DNA from: Aurifilum marmelostoma
Lineage: Eukaryota; Ascomycota; Sordariomycetes; Diaporthales; Cryphonectriaceae
Reading direction: 5' to 3'
DNA length: 64,000 nucleotides
Assembly (NCBI GenBank): GCA_027559495.1
Contig: JAMXSV010000006.1
Location: forward strand, 1,922,001 to 1,986,000
The notes below the pieces were generated by a model that saw only the letters and a list, made by a program, of their open reading frames with translations, was not told the origin of the DNA and made no database searches. Position 1 is the first letter of the stretch, and each line of letters begins with the position of its first letter. Of the stretch, positions 36,392 to 46,280 are shown piece by piece. Made by a program: the position numbers and the translations under genes.

Positions 36392-36881
36392 GTTGCTCAC
36401 CTCGCTCGATGCGTGACTGCAGGAAAGTAAGGAGAAGAAAAATAAGAAGGGGAAAGATATATCCTTCGACGACCCTTGCGACTGCCACTAGTATCCGATG
36501 AGGAGACCAGACGAGCTTCTATTTTCCTTGCAAGGGGAGTTCAAAGGAGTGACATCTTGGTAGCCTCTCATAAAACAAGGAAGGAGTGAGACGTTGTATG
36601 TAATATGTACTAAGCAGTCTCAGGATTAGGCGACGTTTTGCAGCCCCAATCAAAGCGCGAGGCATACTGGGCAGGAGCTAAGGAGAATTAGGCTATAATT
36701 ACCTAAGATGGCCATAACACTGGAACTGTACACACTATACATCTCGCAGCGTTCTCGCTCGCCGTGATTTCTAAGCCTTCTCTCTTCCTTTTTCCTTCCT
36801 GAACTTCGACCTCAACTGCGAGGCCTTGCGTGACGATAGTTCCAAGCGAAACGACTACCAGAGACTTGTCCATTCCCGACC
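36392..36881. promoter_or_regulatory. Divergent promoter between the NNCQNF protein and CinA-like genes
   Basis: The two start codons face away from each other with 490 bp between them, so both promoters must lie here or in the neighbouring exons. I see no specific factor site I would name. Confidence 0.5.
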
Positions 36882-37618
36882 ATGGCAGAGTTCCCACCAC
36901 GTGGTCTAAAAGAAGCCGCAGAATCCGTGGCAAAGCTCCTCCGCGACCGTGGCGAGACCATCTCGGTCGCCGAGACCGCCGCTGGTGGGCTCATATCAGC
37001 GGCCCTGCTGGCCACGCCGGGAGCATCCAGGATCTACAAGGGCGGCGCTGCTCTCTATACCTTGGAATCGCGGGTTGCGTTCGGGGGCTGGACGCAGGCC
37101 AATATCGACAGCTACGATGGGCCCAATCCGGACCTGGTGGCTGGGCTCGCGAGGCATGTGAGGACCACGCTGAGGTCGACGTACAGTGTGGGTGAGGTAC
37201 GTTGACAACATTGACAATTATACCGAGTCTGTATGTATATATATATATATGGATGCGACTCGGGACGTAAGGTAGACGACAGATCATGTTGTTGTCCATA
37301 GGCTCACAGCGCTTATCGTCCTGCAGAGCGGCACAGCTGGACCGACCGCCTCAAGGAAAGCAGCAAATGGACAGCCGTGAGTGAGACTTTTGTCATGATA
37401 ATATCCCCACACCTGCTTCTCTTGGTCGCTGATGCTGGCGTCCTCTCAGGGGCTACGTTGCCCTGGCTGTGGTAAGTGAGACAAAGACCTTAAGCAGGGA
37501 CATGAATACGGGGCTTGGGGGCGAGCGGGCTGGTAATATGGTGGCCTTTGCGACCATGGCGCTGAAGCTGGTCGAGGAGTTCATCACGACGGGTGAGAGC
37601 CAGGTTGGGAAGATGTAG
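36882..37618 (+). CDS. CinA C-terminal-like protein (nicotinamide-nucleotide amidase type)
   Basis: 177 residues from exons 36882-37196, 37327-37376 and 37450-37618. The CinA/PncC fold hydrolyses nicotinamide mononucleotide to nicotinate mononucleotide and ammonia, an NAD-salvage step best known in bacteria. Family marks are the helix LRDRGETISVAETAAGGLIS (bacterial proteins have Cys or Ser where the second Ala of ETAAGG stands), the loop ATPGASRIYKGGAALYT, the SGTAGPTA turn matching GxAGPTG, GYVALAVV, and an arginine-containing NMVAFATMALKLV helix. The standalone length suits a eukaryotic amidase-only protein. The changed residue in the first motif means activity should not be assumed. The 3' end lies 216 bp from the convergent PIG-S gene. 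Confidence 0.82.
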
Positions 37619-37834
37619 TGGATAGTACGCTGTGTCCCACATGCAATCATGCAGTACTATACACCTATAGTTAGTGAAGACGAGAAGAAAGCGGCTTGTA
37701 AGACCGCGTATCTGTAGATCAAGTGAACGAAATTGTGTGGGGTCGTCAAGTTCTGAAATCTTATCAAGATATCTATTCAAGCAACCGACACGCCTTATTC
37801 ATGCAAATACAAGACCTTATTAATCTATGATACC

Positions 37835-39682
37835 CTACGCATCCTTCTTCACCTTCCCGACTTCAGCCTTCTTCCTTCTCCTGGCGCGCCACGCCGCAAA
37901 CTCGTTCAGCAGGCCCATCAAGAGCGGCACGCCAACAGGCCCCAGGAGAGGCAGGTATACTGCGACCTTGTGCTCATCGGGAAAATACAGCTGCCCGACC
38001 ATACTCTTCTCAAAGAAGGCCCGCTCGGCAGCCGTCTCTGCAATCTGGGCGTGGATGAGCCCGTCTGGCGTGCCTAGCGACTCACAGGCCAGGCGGAGGT
38101 GGCGGATCGAGGTGCTGACACCGTCGGCGACGGACTGAGGGATGGAGATGGACGGCAGGGCCCGAGAAAGGCGGGCCAGTGACCCGAGGGTACCCGACGC
38201 ACGGAGCAGCAGATCGGCAGAGCGGACCCTGGAGAGGGTAGAGAGGCGGAGCGGCAGCGAGCCTGAGGTAGGTGTGCCGAGGAGCGAGAGCAGGTGCGTG
38301 GTGAATGTGAGCAGGGGCTGCTTGAGATCTTCGGGCTCGACGTGTGTCTTATCGCCACCCGCGAGGTTGAGAAGATACACTGTCCCCCACTGAGGGATCA
38401 GCCAGGAGTGTGAGGTCTCTGAGACTGCTGCCTCGCTGGCGTGCACGTCGTCCAGGGTGGGCGACAGCTGAATGGTCTGTCTGCCCACAAAGACGATGAA
38501 GTTGACGGTAGGAGCGCCGCCGATGGACGGTGACAAAGGCCATTCCGCGGCATTGATAAAGGAGGACAGGTCGTCCTTGCTCAGCACCTGAGACTGGACG
38601 CCAGGGGTCGCGTACAGCTGGACCTGGGTATCGATGGTGAAGTTGTGGATGGGTCTCAGGACATCTAGCACCGGCTGCATGTACTCATCAATGGCCTTCT
38701 CAATATCCCAGCTGCTCGGAGCAGGCCCGTCGGTGAAGAGGGAGAAGGTGAGGTGGTACGTCGGGGCATATCTCAAGGAACGTGTCGGCCGCTTCGCGAT
38801 ATTATCGGCAGTGTCTGGGGCCAGGCCCTGCGGCCGGTGTTCTGGCTTAGCCGAGGACGTGGATAGCAGGTAGGATATGACGGCCTGCTCCTCGGCAAAT
38901 GTAGACCGCAGCTCACTCGCGACGTAGGTCGCCAGGGAGGAGGAAGATGAGCTCGGCGAGGGGACCGAGTTCGGGGTGTAGGTAATATCGAGGATGGACT
39001 CGTACGGGTGGAGCGAGGCCGTCGTCGACTCCCCAGGCTGGAGCCGTATGACGAGAGCAACCTCATCAGTGCTGGCAGTGCCGTTAACGGTGCTGGTGCG
39101 AGGGTCAAGCTGCAGCCGTAGGTGGTGACCGGGGAAGTCGTTAAGGTCATCGAGAGCGTGCTGCGTCAGGCGCAATAGGTTTTGAGCCTCCTGCTCCTGG
39201 AACTGATTTGCCTGGATGGAGATGCGCAGGGGGAAGACCGGGCGACAGGCCTGGGAAGAAGCCAACACCGTGAGTGACTTCATCAGAAACAAGTTCCACA
39301 TAGAGAAGCGAGAGGTTGAGAAGCACGACCGTACCTTACCATCAGCCCAATCCATCATGTCGTCCAAGGGCAGGTTCGCCCTTGGGATTGCGGTGGTTTT
39401 CCACCATATGGGCAGGCCGAGACATAGCACGATAAGCCAAAAGGAGAAGATGACCTGGGACCGCCTTCGAATGTCTGAGGGCTTCTCGGGTGGGGGCTCC
39501 TTTCGGCGGCTGATGCTATCGCGACTTGAAGAATCTCGGGGCAGGGCGTCGCTGGTGTGGTTGGGCTCAGCCTCGGGACCAGCCTGAGTAGGGAGATCTG
39601 TCAGCCCGCTTTTGGAAGCCGTTGGGACGGCATTGGCGACATCTGTAGCCATGTCAACATCATGGGCAGGTATTGCAGACAT
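37835..39682 (-). CDS. GPI17: GPI transamidase subunit PIG-S/Gpi17
   Basis: A subunit of the ER-membrane GPI transamidase complex that attaches GPI anchors to secreted proteins. Exons 39335-39682 and 37835-39250 give 587 residues; the 84-nt intron (GTACGG to CCCAG) is in frame, so retention would add 28 residues rather than break the protein. There is a cytosolic N-terminus, a membrane span (VIFSFWLIVLCLGLPIWW, about residues 76-93), a large luminal domain with family-like segments (LDITYTPNS, YAPTYHLTFSLFTDGP, WLIPQWGTVYLLN) and a C-terminal span (GPVGVPLLMGLLNEF) followed by basic RARRRKK. Two-span topology and length match PIG-S. Confidence 0.88.
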   Translation of the reverse strand: MSAIPAHDVDMATDVANAVPTASKSGLTDLPTQAGPEAEPNHTSDALPRDSSSRDSISRRKEPPPEKPSDIRRRSQVIFSFWLIVLCLGLPIWWKTTAIPRANLPLDDMMDWADGKVRSCFSTSRFSMWNLFLMKSLTVLASSQACRPVFPLRISIQANQFQEQEAQNLLRLTQHALDDLNDFPGHHLRLQLDPRTSTVNGTASTDEVALVIRLQPGESTTASLHPYESILDITYTPNSVPSPSSSSSSLATYVASELRSTFAEEQAVISYLLSTSSAKPEHRPQGLAPDTADNIAKRPTRSLRYAPTYHLTFSLFTDGPAPSSWDIEKAIDEYMQPVLDVLRPIHNFTIDTQVQLYATPGVQSQVLSKDDLSSFINAAEWPLSPSIGGAPTVNFIVFVGRQTIQLSPTLDDVHASEAAVSETSHSWLIPQWGTVYLLNLAGGDKTHVEPEDLKQPLLTFTTHLLSLLGTPTSGSLPLRLSTLSRVRSADLLLRASGTLGSLARLSRALPSISIPQSVADGVSTSIRHLRLACESLGTPDGLIHAQIAETAAERAFFEKSMVGQLYFPDEHKVAVYLPLLGPVGVPLLMGLLNEFAAWRARRRKKAEVGKVKKDA

Positions 39683-39712
39683 GGCAGGTCGAGTCCCTTG
39701 CTACATTGCGTC

Positions 39713-39735
39713 GTGGTGGTGGTGGTGGTGGTGGT
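39713..39735. repeat. GTG trinucleotide microsatellite
   Basis: Seven to eight GTG units just upstream of the PIG-S start codon, non-coding. Confidence 0.85.
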
Positions 39736-41841
39736 GTTGTGCAAGGGCAGGCAAGTGGTCAATCCAGTTAAGCCAGCCCCTGTAATCCATCCAGTAGCTC
39801 CTCGTAGTCAGGCCCTCAGCCCTGTCACAGCCAACCAACCCTGCTAAACATACTGTGGTAAGTAAGGAACAGCTGGCGGCATCTACAGTTGATAAGATAA
39901 GGGGGGCCCTAGTCGCCAGCACCAGCACCAGCACCAGAAACAGTGCCTTGATACTACATAGTACTTGCTACACCTGCCACTCTGCCTGCACTGTACCAAG
40001 TAAGCACCGCTATAATACTGTTATTATGGTCATCGCCACCACATTACCATGGTTGCATCTTTCAATTCTTGCTGTCTCGGCTTCACATGCGAACAGACTT
40101 GCAGCGACTAAGGACAAAGTACCACACGACTGTACCTATTGCATGCAATCTCCTTGCCCTCTCTCCCACATCCTTCCCTTCTCCTCTTCCCCCCCCTCTT
40201 CTTCTTCCAGGAGGGCTCCACCCCGCATGAGATGCCTAATCGGGCATGCAGGAAGTGCACAGTGTCACTGTGTATTTTCATTAGTAGTACACATACTGTT
40301 TCTGAAACATACTACTTTATGAGAAGTACATACTGGAAGAGCTATCGAGTTGTGCCCATGTTCTCCTGCAACGGCCATTGTGAGAGGCAAAAGTTTCAAG
40401 CTAATCACAGGCAGCATAGAAATGTGCAGGAATGTTGACTGGACAGTGAAAATATCAATCCAGGAGAGAGTGCGTGTCTGTGTGCTGACCTGGTGAGGAC
40501 ATCTTCGCTTATAGACCCCTGCCGTGCCTGGACACACAGCATGTGCCTTGCAGCAGCGTGCTACGATGATAGGCGGTCAAGGATTGTGTTTTCTGCAGCG
40601 ACCGGTGCCCGCCCCCCGAAGTGCTGGGCCGCCTCGGGCTCCACGGCCCAGGTGGTGCCAGGGTCATCCCCCGCTGTCCTGCTATCATGCCTTGTATGCT
40701 AAACTACAGTGGTATAGTGCCCTGGATTAGCATTTACAACACAACGACACAACGACCCCACGATCTTCAAACGGGAAGCTCCAGAAACTAAACCCCCCTG
40801 GCCGAGGCTTGTGAGCCGAGGCGCAGAAGCCAAGCCGCAACATCTGAAGTTCTGTTCACCAGCATGCCTCCCTCTCCTCGACTTGCTTTTGGTTCCCTTG
40901 ATACCACACCGTTTTTCTGTATCTCAGGAGGATTGGGGGTAAGTCGCGGCCGTTTGGAGAAGCAACAGACAACCTCCCGACCCTCGGTCCGAACAGAGAT
41001 CCCTATCATTGATCGTCCTTCTCAAACCCCATCTCGTGCTTTATGTTGTCTTCGTCGCCTCTGTAGTAGGAAGACCCATTTCTTTTTTTCTTTCCTTTTT
41101 TTTTTCTCCCCCCTTCTCTTCTACTTTTTTTTTCTTTCTCGTTCTATTTCTCTCCACTGGGCAAAAGGCTGGTCCGCTACATCACCTCACATCACCTTAC
41201 CTCGTCTTCCTCCCGCCTGGCCTCTTCCCACGAACCCACCAATATCATCTTATATGATTTGGCCCTGATTCCAGGGGAGATTGGTTTCCTTTCTCCCTTT
41301 TTCTCTTCCTATCCTCGATTCTGCTTTCCATCTCCGCGCAGTATTTATTTTATACAGACAGAAAGACGTCTTTGACGCCTTCTCTCCTTCTCGTCGTTTC
41401 TCCTCACCACACCCACCGCTGTTGCTGGCCCCCCTTACACCCCGTTCTTGATCAGTCACGAGTGACACGTTCTGCAACCCTTTGCCGGCCTAATCGACTC
41501 CCCCAAGCGGTCCTCTCTGCGTGTTTCCTGGCACCTCTGGTCCAGTACAATCCTATCAGGCCACACAGCATCCCACGCCCAAGCAGCGCCGCATACATTT
41601 ACATATATATACATATATTTTCCGTGTCTCAATAATCTGCCGCTCTTGTGTCCCCCCCACGGTCGATATCTGCCCGCCTGTTAAATTCCTGCGACTCTCG
41701 GCTCTCCACCCCGCTGTACCTCCTCCCCTCCTTCTTGTACCTGTGTCTCTCTGTTCTTGTCTTATCCAATACCCTGGAACTTGCTCCTTCTGGTCACACG
41801 AGAATCTGTATAAGTCTAAATTTAAGAAACACAAAAGGAAA

Positions 41842-41871
41842 ATGCCCGGTAAGCCTCTTTTCGTGCCTTGA
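41842..41871 (+). promoter_or_regulatory. Upstream ORF or leader-intron donor of the FAT1-type gene
   Basis: ATG at 41842 opens a nine-codon frame (MPGKPLFVP, then TGA). A GTAAGC at 41849 could instead be the donor of a 5' UTR intron ending at a TAG just before the main ATG at 41997. No splice choice joins this ATG in frame to the main frame. Either reading could affect translation efficiency. Confidence 0.4.
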
Positions 41872-41996
41872 GGGACTTCTCTCTCCCTCGCAGTATACAT
41901 ACACACAGTCACAACAGCCTTTTGCCCGCGACACCTCATCTACTCCCGTGCTCGGTGTGGTGGAGGTGCAGTTCCAACAATAGCAAATATGAGTCA

Positions 41997-44066
41997 ATGG
42001 CTACTGCCACTGCTAACAAGCTGCTTCTTACCCAATGCGCAGTCCCCCTCGCTGTTGCAGTCCCAGCAGCGGCTGCGGCTGCCGCCTACATCAATGCCAA
42101 GGCGCACGTGTGGTACGATCTCAAGATGCTCAAGTGCGCCGCGCCCATGGCCGTCCAGATGATGTGGCGAGAGCACACCGGCAGGCTGAGCCTGTTCTAC
42201 GACCTCGAGTACTGGGCCCACAACCCAAACACGGCAGACACGCCATTTTTGTTGTTTGGAGACCGCTCGTGGACCTACCGACAAGCCCTCGAGCAGACTC
42301 TGAAGCACGGCACGTGGCTCAAGGAGACGTTTGGCATCAGGAAGGATGACATCGTCGCCATGGACTTCCCCAACGGCGAGAACTTCGTCTTCATCTGGCT
42401 GGGCCTCTGGGCCATCGGCGCCAAGCCGGCCTTTATCAACTACAACCTGGCTGGCCATGCACTCGTCCACTGCGCGAGGGCTGCGGGCGCGGCCATCATG
42501 TTGGTCGATCCGTCGGTGGGCCACAACGTCGATGACCATGTGCGCAGGGAGCTTGCCGGCGTGAGGCTCGAGATCTTCTCGGCCGAGCACAGGGAGCAGG
42601 TGGCGGCGACCACACCCGTCAGGCTCCCCGACGACCAGAGGGCCGACGAGGGCGTCTACAGCATGGCCAACCTCATCTACACGAGTGGGACCACGGGCCT
42701 GCCCAAGGCGGCGGTTGTGAGCTGGGGCAAGATGCATGCCGCGGGTGGCTTCTCTGCGAGGCTCATCGGCTCGCGGCCTGGTGAGATATTCTACACGGTC
42801 AGTAATACGCAAGACGAGAAGAACAAAATGTGCATGTATGTGAAAATTGACGATATTCTTGGTCAGTGCATGCCGCTCTACCACTCTTCGGGTGCGATCC
42901 TGTGTATCGCCAACGTGCTCCTGAGCGGCGCGACCGTCGCACTGGGGCCCAAATTCTCGACGCACACATTCTGGAGCGAGGTTCGCCGCCACAACGCGAC
43001 CATGATCCAGTATGTCGGCGAGACGCTGCGGTACCTACTCACGGCGCCTGTGGACACAGACCCGGCGACGGGCGAAAATCTGGACAAGAAGCACCGGGTG
43101 CGGGTAGCACTGGGCAACGGGTTGCGGCCAGACGTGTGGAACAAGTTCAAACAGCGATTTGGGGTCGAGTACATTGCCGAGTTCTACGGGGCGACCGAGG
43201 GCAGTTTTGCGACGTGGAACCTGAGCAGGAACGACTTCAGCATGGGCGCTGTCGGTCGGACGGGCTGGATCTACTCGGTCGTTGTCGGATCAGGCACTGC
43301 GCTGGTGGAGGTTGACTTCACCACGGACCTGCCGCAGCGGGACCCCAAGACGGGCTTCTGCAAGGCCACGAGGCCAGGGGAGCCGGGTGAGTTCCTGTTC
43401 AGGCTGCCCGAGAAGGACCTCGAGAAGAGGTTCCAGGGCTATTACGGCGACAGGGCGGCCACGGACAAGAAGATCCTGCGGGACGTGTTCAGGAAAGGCG
43501 ACGCCTGGTTCCGGACGGGCGACGTCATGCGCTGGGACGATGAGGGCCGTATCTTTTTCCACGACCGTATCGGCGACACATTCCGCTGGAAAGGCGAAAA
43601 CGTGTCGACGGCCGAGGTCAGCCAGGCGCTGGGCCACCACCCAGCGGTCCACGAGGCCAACGTCTATGGCGTGCAGGTGCCGCACCACGACGGGCGGGCT
43701 GGGTGTGCAGCGATCGTCCTGAACGAAGGGGTGACGATGTCGGTGCAGGAGGTGCTGTCGAGCCTGGGCGACCACGTCAGAAAAGCACTGCCCAGATACG
43801 CGGCGCCCATCTTCCTGCGCATCACCCAGCCGGGCAAGATGCAGACCACGGGGACCAACAAACAGCAGAAGCAGGACCTGAGGGCCGGAGGAGTGGATCC
43901 AGACAAGACAGGTGGAGATGAGATGTACTGGCTCCAGGGCGGGAGATATGTGCCTTTTTCCAAAAGGGAATGGGAGGCAGTGGAGGGGGGGGAGGGTGAA
44001 GCTGTGAAGTGTGTCTGTGTATGCGCGCGCGCCAGAGTATATGTAGATATATTCTGTTTTAGATAA
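41997..44066 (+). CDS. FAT1: Very-long-chain acyl-CoA synthetase / fatty acid transport protein
   Basis: It activates very-long-chain fatty acids to CoA thioesters via an acyl-AMP and couples this to fatty acid import (FATP/Fat1 family). Exons 41997-42797 and 42867-44066 give 666 residues; the 69-nt intron is in frame and links EIFYT to CMPLYHSSG. An N-terminal hydrophobic segment (CAVPLAVAVPAAAAAAAYI) anchors the membrane. The AMP-binding loop is LIYTSGTTGLPKAAV, followed by YGATEG and the family-specific FRTGDVMRWDDEGRIFFHDR with GDTFRWKGENVSTAEV. GGRYVPFSKREWEAVEGG is near the end. The last ~20 residues (Cys/Val/Arg-rich to 44066) look wrong: one base fewer in the G8 run at 43985-43992 would end the protein in RVKL at 44007. 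The start is the first ATG compatible with a normal FAT1 N-terminus. Confidence 0.92.
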   Translation: MATATANKLLLTQCAVPLAVAVPAAAAAAAYINAKAHVWYDLKMLKCAAPMAVQMMWREHTGRLSLFYDLEYWAHNPNTADTPFLLFGDRSWTYRQALEQTLKHGTWLKETFGIRKDDIVAMDFPNGENFVFIWLGLWAIGAKPAFINYNLAGHALVHCARAAGAAIMLVDPSVGHNVDDHVRRELAGVRLEIFSAEHREQVAATTPVRLPDDQRADEGVYSMANLIYTSGTTGLPKAAVVSWGKMHAAGGFSARLIGSRPGEIFYTVSNTQDEKNKMCMYVKIDDILGQCMPLYHSSGAILCIANVLLSGATVALGPKFSTHTFWSEVRRHNATMIQYVGETLRYLLTAPVDTDPATGENLDKKHRVRVALGNGLRPDVWNKFKQRFGVEYIAEFYGATEGSFATWNLSRNDFSMGAVGRTGWIYSVVVGSGTALVEVDFTTDLPQRDPKTGFCKATRPGEPGEFLFRLPEKDLEKRFQGYYGDRAATDKKILRDVFRKGDAWFRTGDVMRWDDEGRIFFHDRIGDTFRWKGENVSTAEVSQALGHHPAVHEANVYGVQVPHHDGRAGCAAIVLNEGVTMSVQEVLSSLGDHVRKALPRYAAPIFLRITQPGKMQTTGTNKQQKQDLRAGGVDPDKTGGDEMYWLQGGRYVPFSKREWEAVEGGEGEAVKCVCVCARARVYVDIFCFR

Positions 44067-45268
44067 GTCTTCTCAGATAAACATATACATGCCTGGTCAG
44101 AGACACGTGAGCTGCACACTTGTCCATCTTACCGCTGCATAAGTAGCGCTCACCAGGAGTTCCTTGAAGCCCAAGCTGCCGCCACCGTCCCGAAACTACC
44201 GTTTAATTAAGTCCTGACTCAATCAACTACATCGACAATCCAGCGCAGGGGGGGAAATTAGTATGGCAATCTCTCCAGGCCACAACACTGTAAACGATCG
44301 TCGGGAGGATTGAGCTGGTGATGAGCTCTTCGCGTGGTGTGATGGCGCATACTCAATCTATCAAGGTGCGCAAGGCTCTTGGCAGTCGAGGACCCTGGAA
44401 AATTACCAGATGGAGAGAGATCAGAGCACTGTACAGTGGCACTACGGTTGGTACTACTGCTTCTAGTACGATACCCAAATAAAAAAAAAGCTCCGGAAGC
44501 GGAGAGCAAAGCAAGCTTCCCAACCCCACACGACAGCCTGAGGATGTACAGGTCTGGCGAATCATTGAGCTCCATGATGGCGACATCTCGTGGCGACCCC
44601 TCCACCCTTGCTCCACCCCTGCTCTTCTGGTCCCCTACCTGACCCTCGTGCTGACGGAATCGAAGCTTCGTTGGGGAGCGCGTAATTCCATCATCAGCGG
44701 GCGAGCTTGCGCCTTTTGCGCCAATTGCGCCAAGATGTACTCAACAGAGCTTTATCTGTGAGGATAGAGTATGGGGGGGTCCCCTTCCCTCAGATACCCT
44801 GACGAGGGTCGTTAAGAGAGGGAAGAAAAGCAAGGAGAGGGGGAACAAAAGAGGACCATACATATCTACAACTGAAAAGCAATGAAGGGCGACCGAGACA
44901 GGAGGATGATCTGCAGGCGACCTGAGGCATGTGACGAACGAGGGAGGAACTCGGCAGCTGAGGAATCCGTCCTGACACTGGTTTGACTAATCCACCTCGT
45001 AAAAGTTTGAGCAGTCAATGACATATCGAAAGATGAGAAGGGTGGGAAAGGTCGCACAGCTAAGGCGCAGAAGTACAGAGAAAGGAGGGCGAGCCTGGCC
45101 TTCCCCTTGAACTTATTTAGCTCGTCATAGCCCCTCCCCCGCCATACAGACTACTAAAATAACTGCTTCTCTTTCCTTCCCCTCCAAAGTTCCTCTGTCC
45201 CTGTGCACAATATTGCCTCACTGTTGTTACTCTCTACCACAAGATCTAAATCTCTTACCAACGACACG
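44067..45268. other. Intergenic, no gene seen
   Basis: 3' flank of the FAT1-type gene and promoter plus pyrimidine-rich leader (45130-45260) of the peroxiredoxin gene. Open frames are short and without bias. Confidence 0.6.
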
Positions 45269-46280
45269 ATGGCTGAACAAAGAGCTGCTCCGTAAGTGTG
45301 CTATCCCCCTGTACACCGGGTCGCCTCACGATAATTCGCCCCAGGGTCCTCCTCCTCCAGGGGCTCTGAGGCGGACACGCGCTCTCCTCCAACTCTGCTT
45401 GGGGGCTCTGGCACCTGGAAAACCTCGAGCTCTATACACATATAACCCCGGACTAGAAGTGAGACAACTGACAATCCTTGCAATAATATCAGTCTCCGCC
45501 TGGGCACCGTCGCCCCCAACTTCAAGGCCGACACCACCAAGGGCCCCATCGACCTGCACGAGTACATTGGCGACAACTGGGTCGTCTTTTTCTCCCACCC
45601 GGAGGACTTCACCCCCGTGTGCACGACCGAGCTCGGCGAGATGGCCCGCCTCGAGCCCGAGTTCAACAAGCGCGGCGTCAAGCTGCTGGGTCTGAGCGCC
45701 AACACCGTCGACAGCCACGAGGGCTGGGCTAGCGACATCAAGGAGATCAGCGGCAACACCCTGAACTTCCCTATCGTGGCCGACAAGGAGAGGAAGGTCG
45801 CCTACCTCTATGACATGTACGTATACGCACGCAAGACTGGCCCCCATTCTGCCTGTTCTCCCGATCTCGGCTCCTCGAACCTGCATGCTCGTGCTTGCTG
45901 CCGTTCCTCGTCATAATAATAACAACCACCACAACAGGCTCGACTACCAGGACACCACCAACGTCGACGAGAAGGGCATCGCATTCACCATCCGCTCCGT
46001 CTTCGTTATCGACCCCAAGAAGACCATTCGCACCATCCTCTCCTACCCTGCCTCCACCGGCCGCAACTCGGCCGAGATCCTGCGTATCGTCGACTCCCTG
46101 CAGACCGGCGACAAGAACAAGATCACCACCCCCGTCAACTGGGTTCCTGGTGACGACGTCATCGTTCACCCTTCCGTCAAGAACGAGCAGGCCAAGGAGC
46201 TGTTCCCTGACTTCCGCATCGTCAAGCCCTACCTGCGCTTCACCCCGCTGGCCAAGGAGAAGGCCACTGCTGGCAAATAG
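45269..46280 (+). CDS. 1-Cys peroxiredoxin (Prx6 type)
   Basis: It reduces hydrogen peroxide and organic or lipid peroxides through a single peroxidatic cysteine. Exons 45269-45291, 45493-45816 and 45938-46280 give 229 residues. The active-site segment VVFFSHPEDFTPVCTTELGE holds the only Cys of the protein, so no resolving Cys exists. The preceding GTVAPNFKADTTKGPIDL and later LNFPIVADKERKVAYLYDML and RSVFVIDPKKTIRTILSYPA are typical of the Prx6/Prx1 group, and the C-terminal extension (TPVNWVPGDDVIVHPSV) distinguishes it from 2-Cys enzymes. No mitochondrial presequence is evident in MAEQRAAPLRLG, which suggests the cytosol, unless a longer upstream form exists. Confidence 0.93.

Larger units (their letters stand above)
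39683..41996. other. Divergent promoter and long pyrimidine-rich leader
   Basis: The region between PIG-S (leftward) and the FAT1-type gene (rightward). It contains a GTG repeat at 39713-39735, a pyrimidine-rich block at about 41080-41160 and a short upstream ORF at 41842-41871. No supported gene. Confidence 0.6.

Noticed and set aside
41994..42992. 332-codon minus-strand ORF
   Set aside because: Antisense shadow of the FAT1-type gene.
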